From assembly GCA_032622095.1 (NCBI GenBank), contig CP136068.1, positions 61,774,025-61,838,024 on the forward strand: 64,000 nt of DNA, read 5' to 3'. The notes beneath the pieces are model-generated. The model searched no databases. It was not told the origin of the DNA and saw only the letters and a program-made list of their open reading frames with translations. Position 1 is the stretch's first letter. Each line of letters begins with the position of its first letter. The position numbers were made by a program, and so were the translations under genes. The stretch comes from Siphonodentalium dalli. Taxonomy: Eukaryota; Mollusca; Scaphopoda; Gadilida; Siphonodentaliidae. This document shows, in pieces, positions 62,501 through 64,000 of the stretch.

Positions 62501-64000
62501 TGGACAGGCTGGAACTCATATACGAGTGGACAGGCTGGAACTCATATACGAGTGGACAGGCAGCAACTCATATAATAGTGGACAGGGAGGAACTCAAGAG
62601 AGGACAGGGAGGAACTAATATATGAGGGTACATGGAGGAACTAATATAAGAGTGGACAGGGAGGAACTAATATAAGAGTGGACAGGGAGGAACTAATATA
62701 AGAGTGGACAGGGAGGAACTAATATAAGAGTGGACAGGGAGGAACTAACATAAGAGTGGACAGGGAGGAACTCATATAAGAGTGGACAGGCTGGAACTCA
62801 TAAGAGTGGACAGGCAGGAATTCATATAAGAGTGGACAGTCAGCAACTCATATAAGAGTGGACAGGGAGGAACTCATATAAGAGTGGACTGACAGCAACT
62901 CATATAAGAGTGGACATGGATGAACTCATATACTAGTGGCAGGCAGCAACTCATATACTAGTGGACAGGGAGGAACTCATACAAGAGTGGACAGGCAGGA
63001 ACTCATATAAGAGTGGACAGTCAGCAACTCATATTAGAGTGGACAGGGAGGAACTCATAAGAGTGGACAGGGAGGAACTCATATAAGAGTGGACAGGGAG
63101 GAACTCATATAAGAGTGGACAGGCTGGAACTCATATAAGAGTGGACAGGGAGGATCTTAAATAAGAGTGGACAGGGAGGAACTCATATAACAGTGGACAG
63201 GGAAGAACTCATATAAGAGTGGACTTGCAGGAATTCATATAAGAGTGAACAGGCTGGGACTCATATAATACTGGACAGGCAACAACTCATATAAGAGTGG
63301 ACTGGGAGGAACTCATATAATACTGGACAGGCATCAACTCATATAAGAGTGGACTGTGAGGAACTCATATAAGAGTGGACAGGGAGGAACTAATATAAGA
63401 GTGGACAAGGATGAATTCATATAAGAGTGGACATGCAGCAACTCATATAAGAGTGGACAGGGAGGAACTCATATAAGAGTGGACAGACAGCAACTCATAT
63501 AAGAGTGGACATGGATGAACTCATATACTAGTGGCAGGCAGCAACTCATATACTAGTGGACAGGGAGGAACTCATATAAGAGTGGACAGGCAGGAACTCA
63601 TATAAGAGTGGACAGTCAGCAACTCATATAAGAGTGGACAGGGAGCAACTCATAAAAGAGTGGACAGGGAGCAACTCATAAAAGAGTGGACAGGGAGGAA
63701 CTCATATAAGAGTGGACAGGGAGGAACTCATATAAGAGTGGACAGGGAGGAACTCATATAAGAGTGAACAGGGAGGAACGCATATAATAGTGGTCAGGCA
63801 GGAACTCATATACGAGTGGACAGGCAGGAACTCATATAAGAGTGGACAGGCAGGAACACATATAAGAGTGTTCAGGAAGGAACTCATATAAGAGTGGTCA
63901 GGGAGGAACTCATATTTGAGTGGACAGGGAGAAACTCATAAAAGAATGGACAGGGAGCAACTCATATAAGAGTGGACAGGCAGGAACACATATAAGAGTG
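32577..64000. repeat. 26-bp satellite array, right part
   Basis: Same monomer and variant set as the left array, roughly 1,200 copies, running to the window edge. It starts with the variants expected to follow those at the left break. More locally derived variants appear rightward (AGAGTGGTCAGG, CATATTTGAGTGG, AAGAATGGACAGGGAGC, AGGAACGCATATAAG, AGAGTATACAGGTCC), so this side has diversified. No gene; all open frames are the repeat read with a 26-codon cycle. Confidence 0.98.
46965..62235. repeat. Higher-order repeat blocks within right satellite array
   Basis: Large blocks recur with exact offsets: 46965 and 49096 (2,131 bp); 51277 and 54119, 52312 and 55154, 53047 and 55889 (all 2,842 bp); 55154 and 59185, 55889 and 59920 (4,031 bp); 58150 and 62050 (3,900 bp). 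The marker ATACTACTGG confirms this at 52781, 55623 (+2,842) and 59654 (+4,031), and at 57972 and 61898 (+3,926, one monomer more than 3,900). Several unit lengths therefore coexist and have expanded stepwise. Confidence 0.88.

Noticed and set aside
34508-63887. Dozens of 60-95-codon open frames in both strands of the satellite, with 26-residue periodic peptides (e.g. LLYEFLPVHSYMSS)
   Set aside because: They are the 26-bp repeat read through three frames; length depends only on which variant monomers lack a stop. No start context, splice logic or domain supports coding.
1-64000. Centromeric identity of the satellite
   Set aside because: Higher-order structure alone does not show centromere function; no other evidence is available in the window.

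Overview
The window reads as invertebrate, most likely molluscan (bivalve-like) nuclear DNA. Genes have GT-AG introns, there is no bacterial-style gene packing, and introns carry interspersed repeats ending in GGACGGACGGACGG and a TACCCCCCCTAACTTCGTTG-type tail that I associate with bivalve genomes. The species is an inference; I recognise no host gene.

Layout. (1) 1-9121 and 32577-64000 are one 26-bp satellite array with complex higher-order repeats; it runs off both window edges. (2) 9122-32576 is a 23.5-kb block inserted into that array. Its ends form an imperfect 14-bp terminal inverted repeat (12/14), and just inside each end lie about 360 bp packed with some 16 exact copies of the palindrome TTCATGAA. 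The block encodes two divergent genes from one 258-bp intergenic region: on the minus strand an intact five-exon gene for a 304-aa BEN-domain protein, on the plus strand a four-exon CACTA/EnSpm-type DDE transposase (925 codons). I interpret the block as a large CACTA-like DNA transposon with a DNA-binding accessory gene, analogous in layout to plant En/Spm (tnpA/tnpD plus subterminal repeats).

(3) Inside this transposon sits a 6.2-kb LINE (17827-24033, minus strand; ORF1 with coiled coil and RRM-like end, ORF2 with APE endonuclease and reverse transcriptase). It is flanked exactly by 2,745-bp direct repeats of the transposon (15082-17826 and 24034-27585), i.e. what looks like a gigantic target-site duplication. 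Because the duplicated part holds the shared promoter and first exons, the BEN gene keeps the left promoter copy, the transposase gene keeps the right copy, the left transposase copy is an orphan of exons 1-3, and the right BEN exon 1 is fused in frame to LINE ORF1.

(4) Later insertions: a 798-bp 5'-truncated LINE of another family with a 9-bp target duplication (only in the right copy), a 354-bp hAT-type MITE with an 8-bp target duplication, and foldback elements. The transposase has one premature stop (codon 265) and LINE ORF2 one premature TGA (codon 108), so both are probably inactive as they stand, while the BEN gene is open throughout. No tRNA, rRNA or CRISPR was seen.
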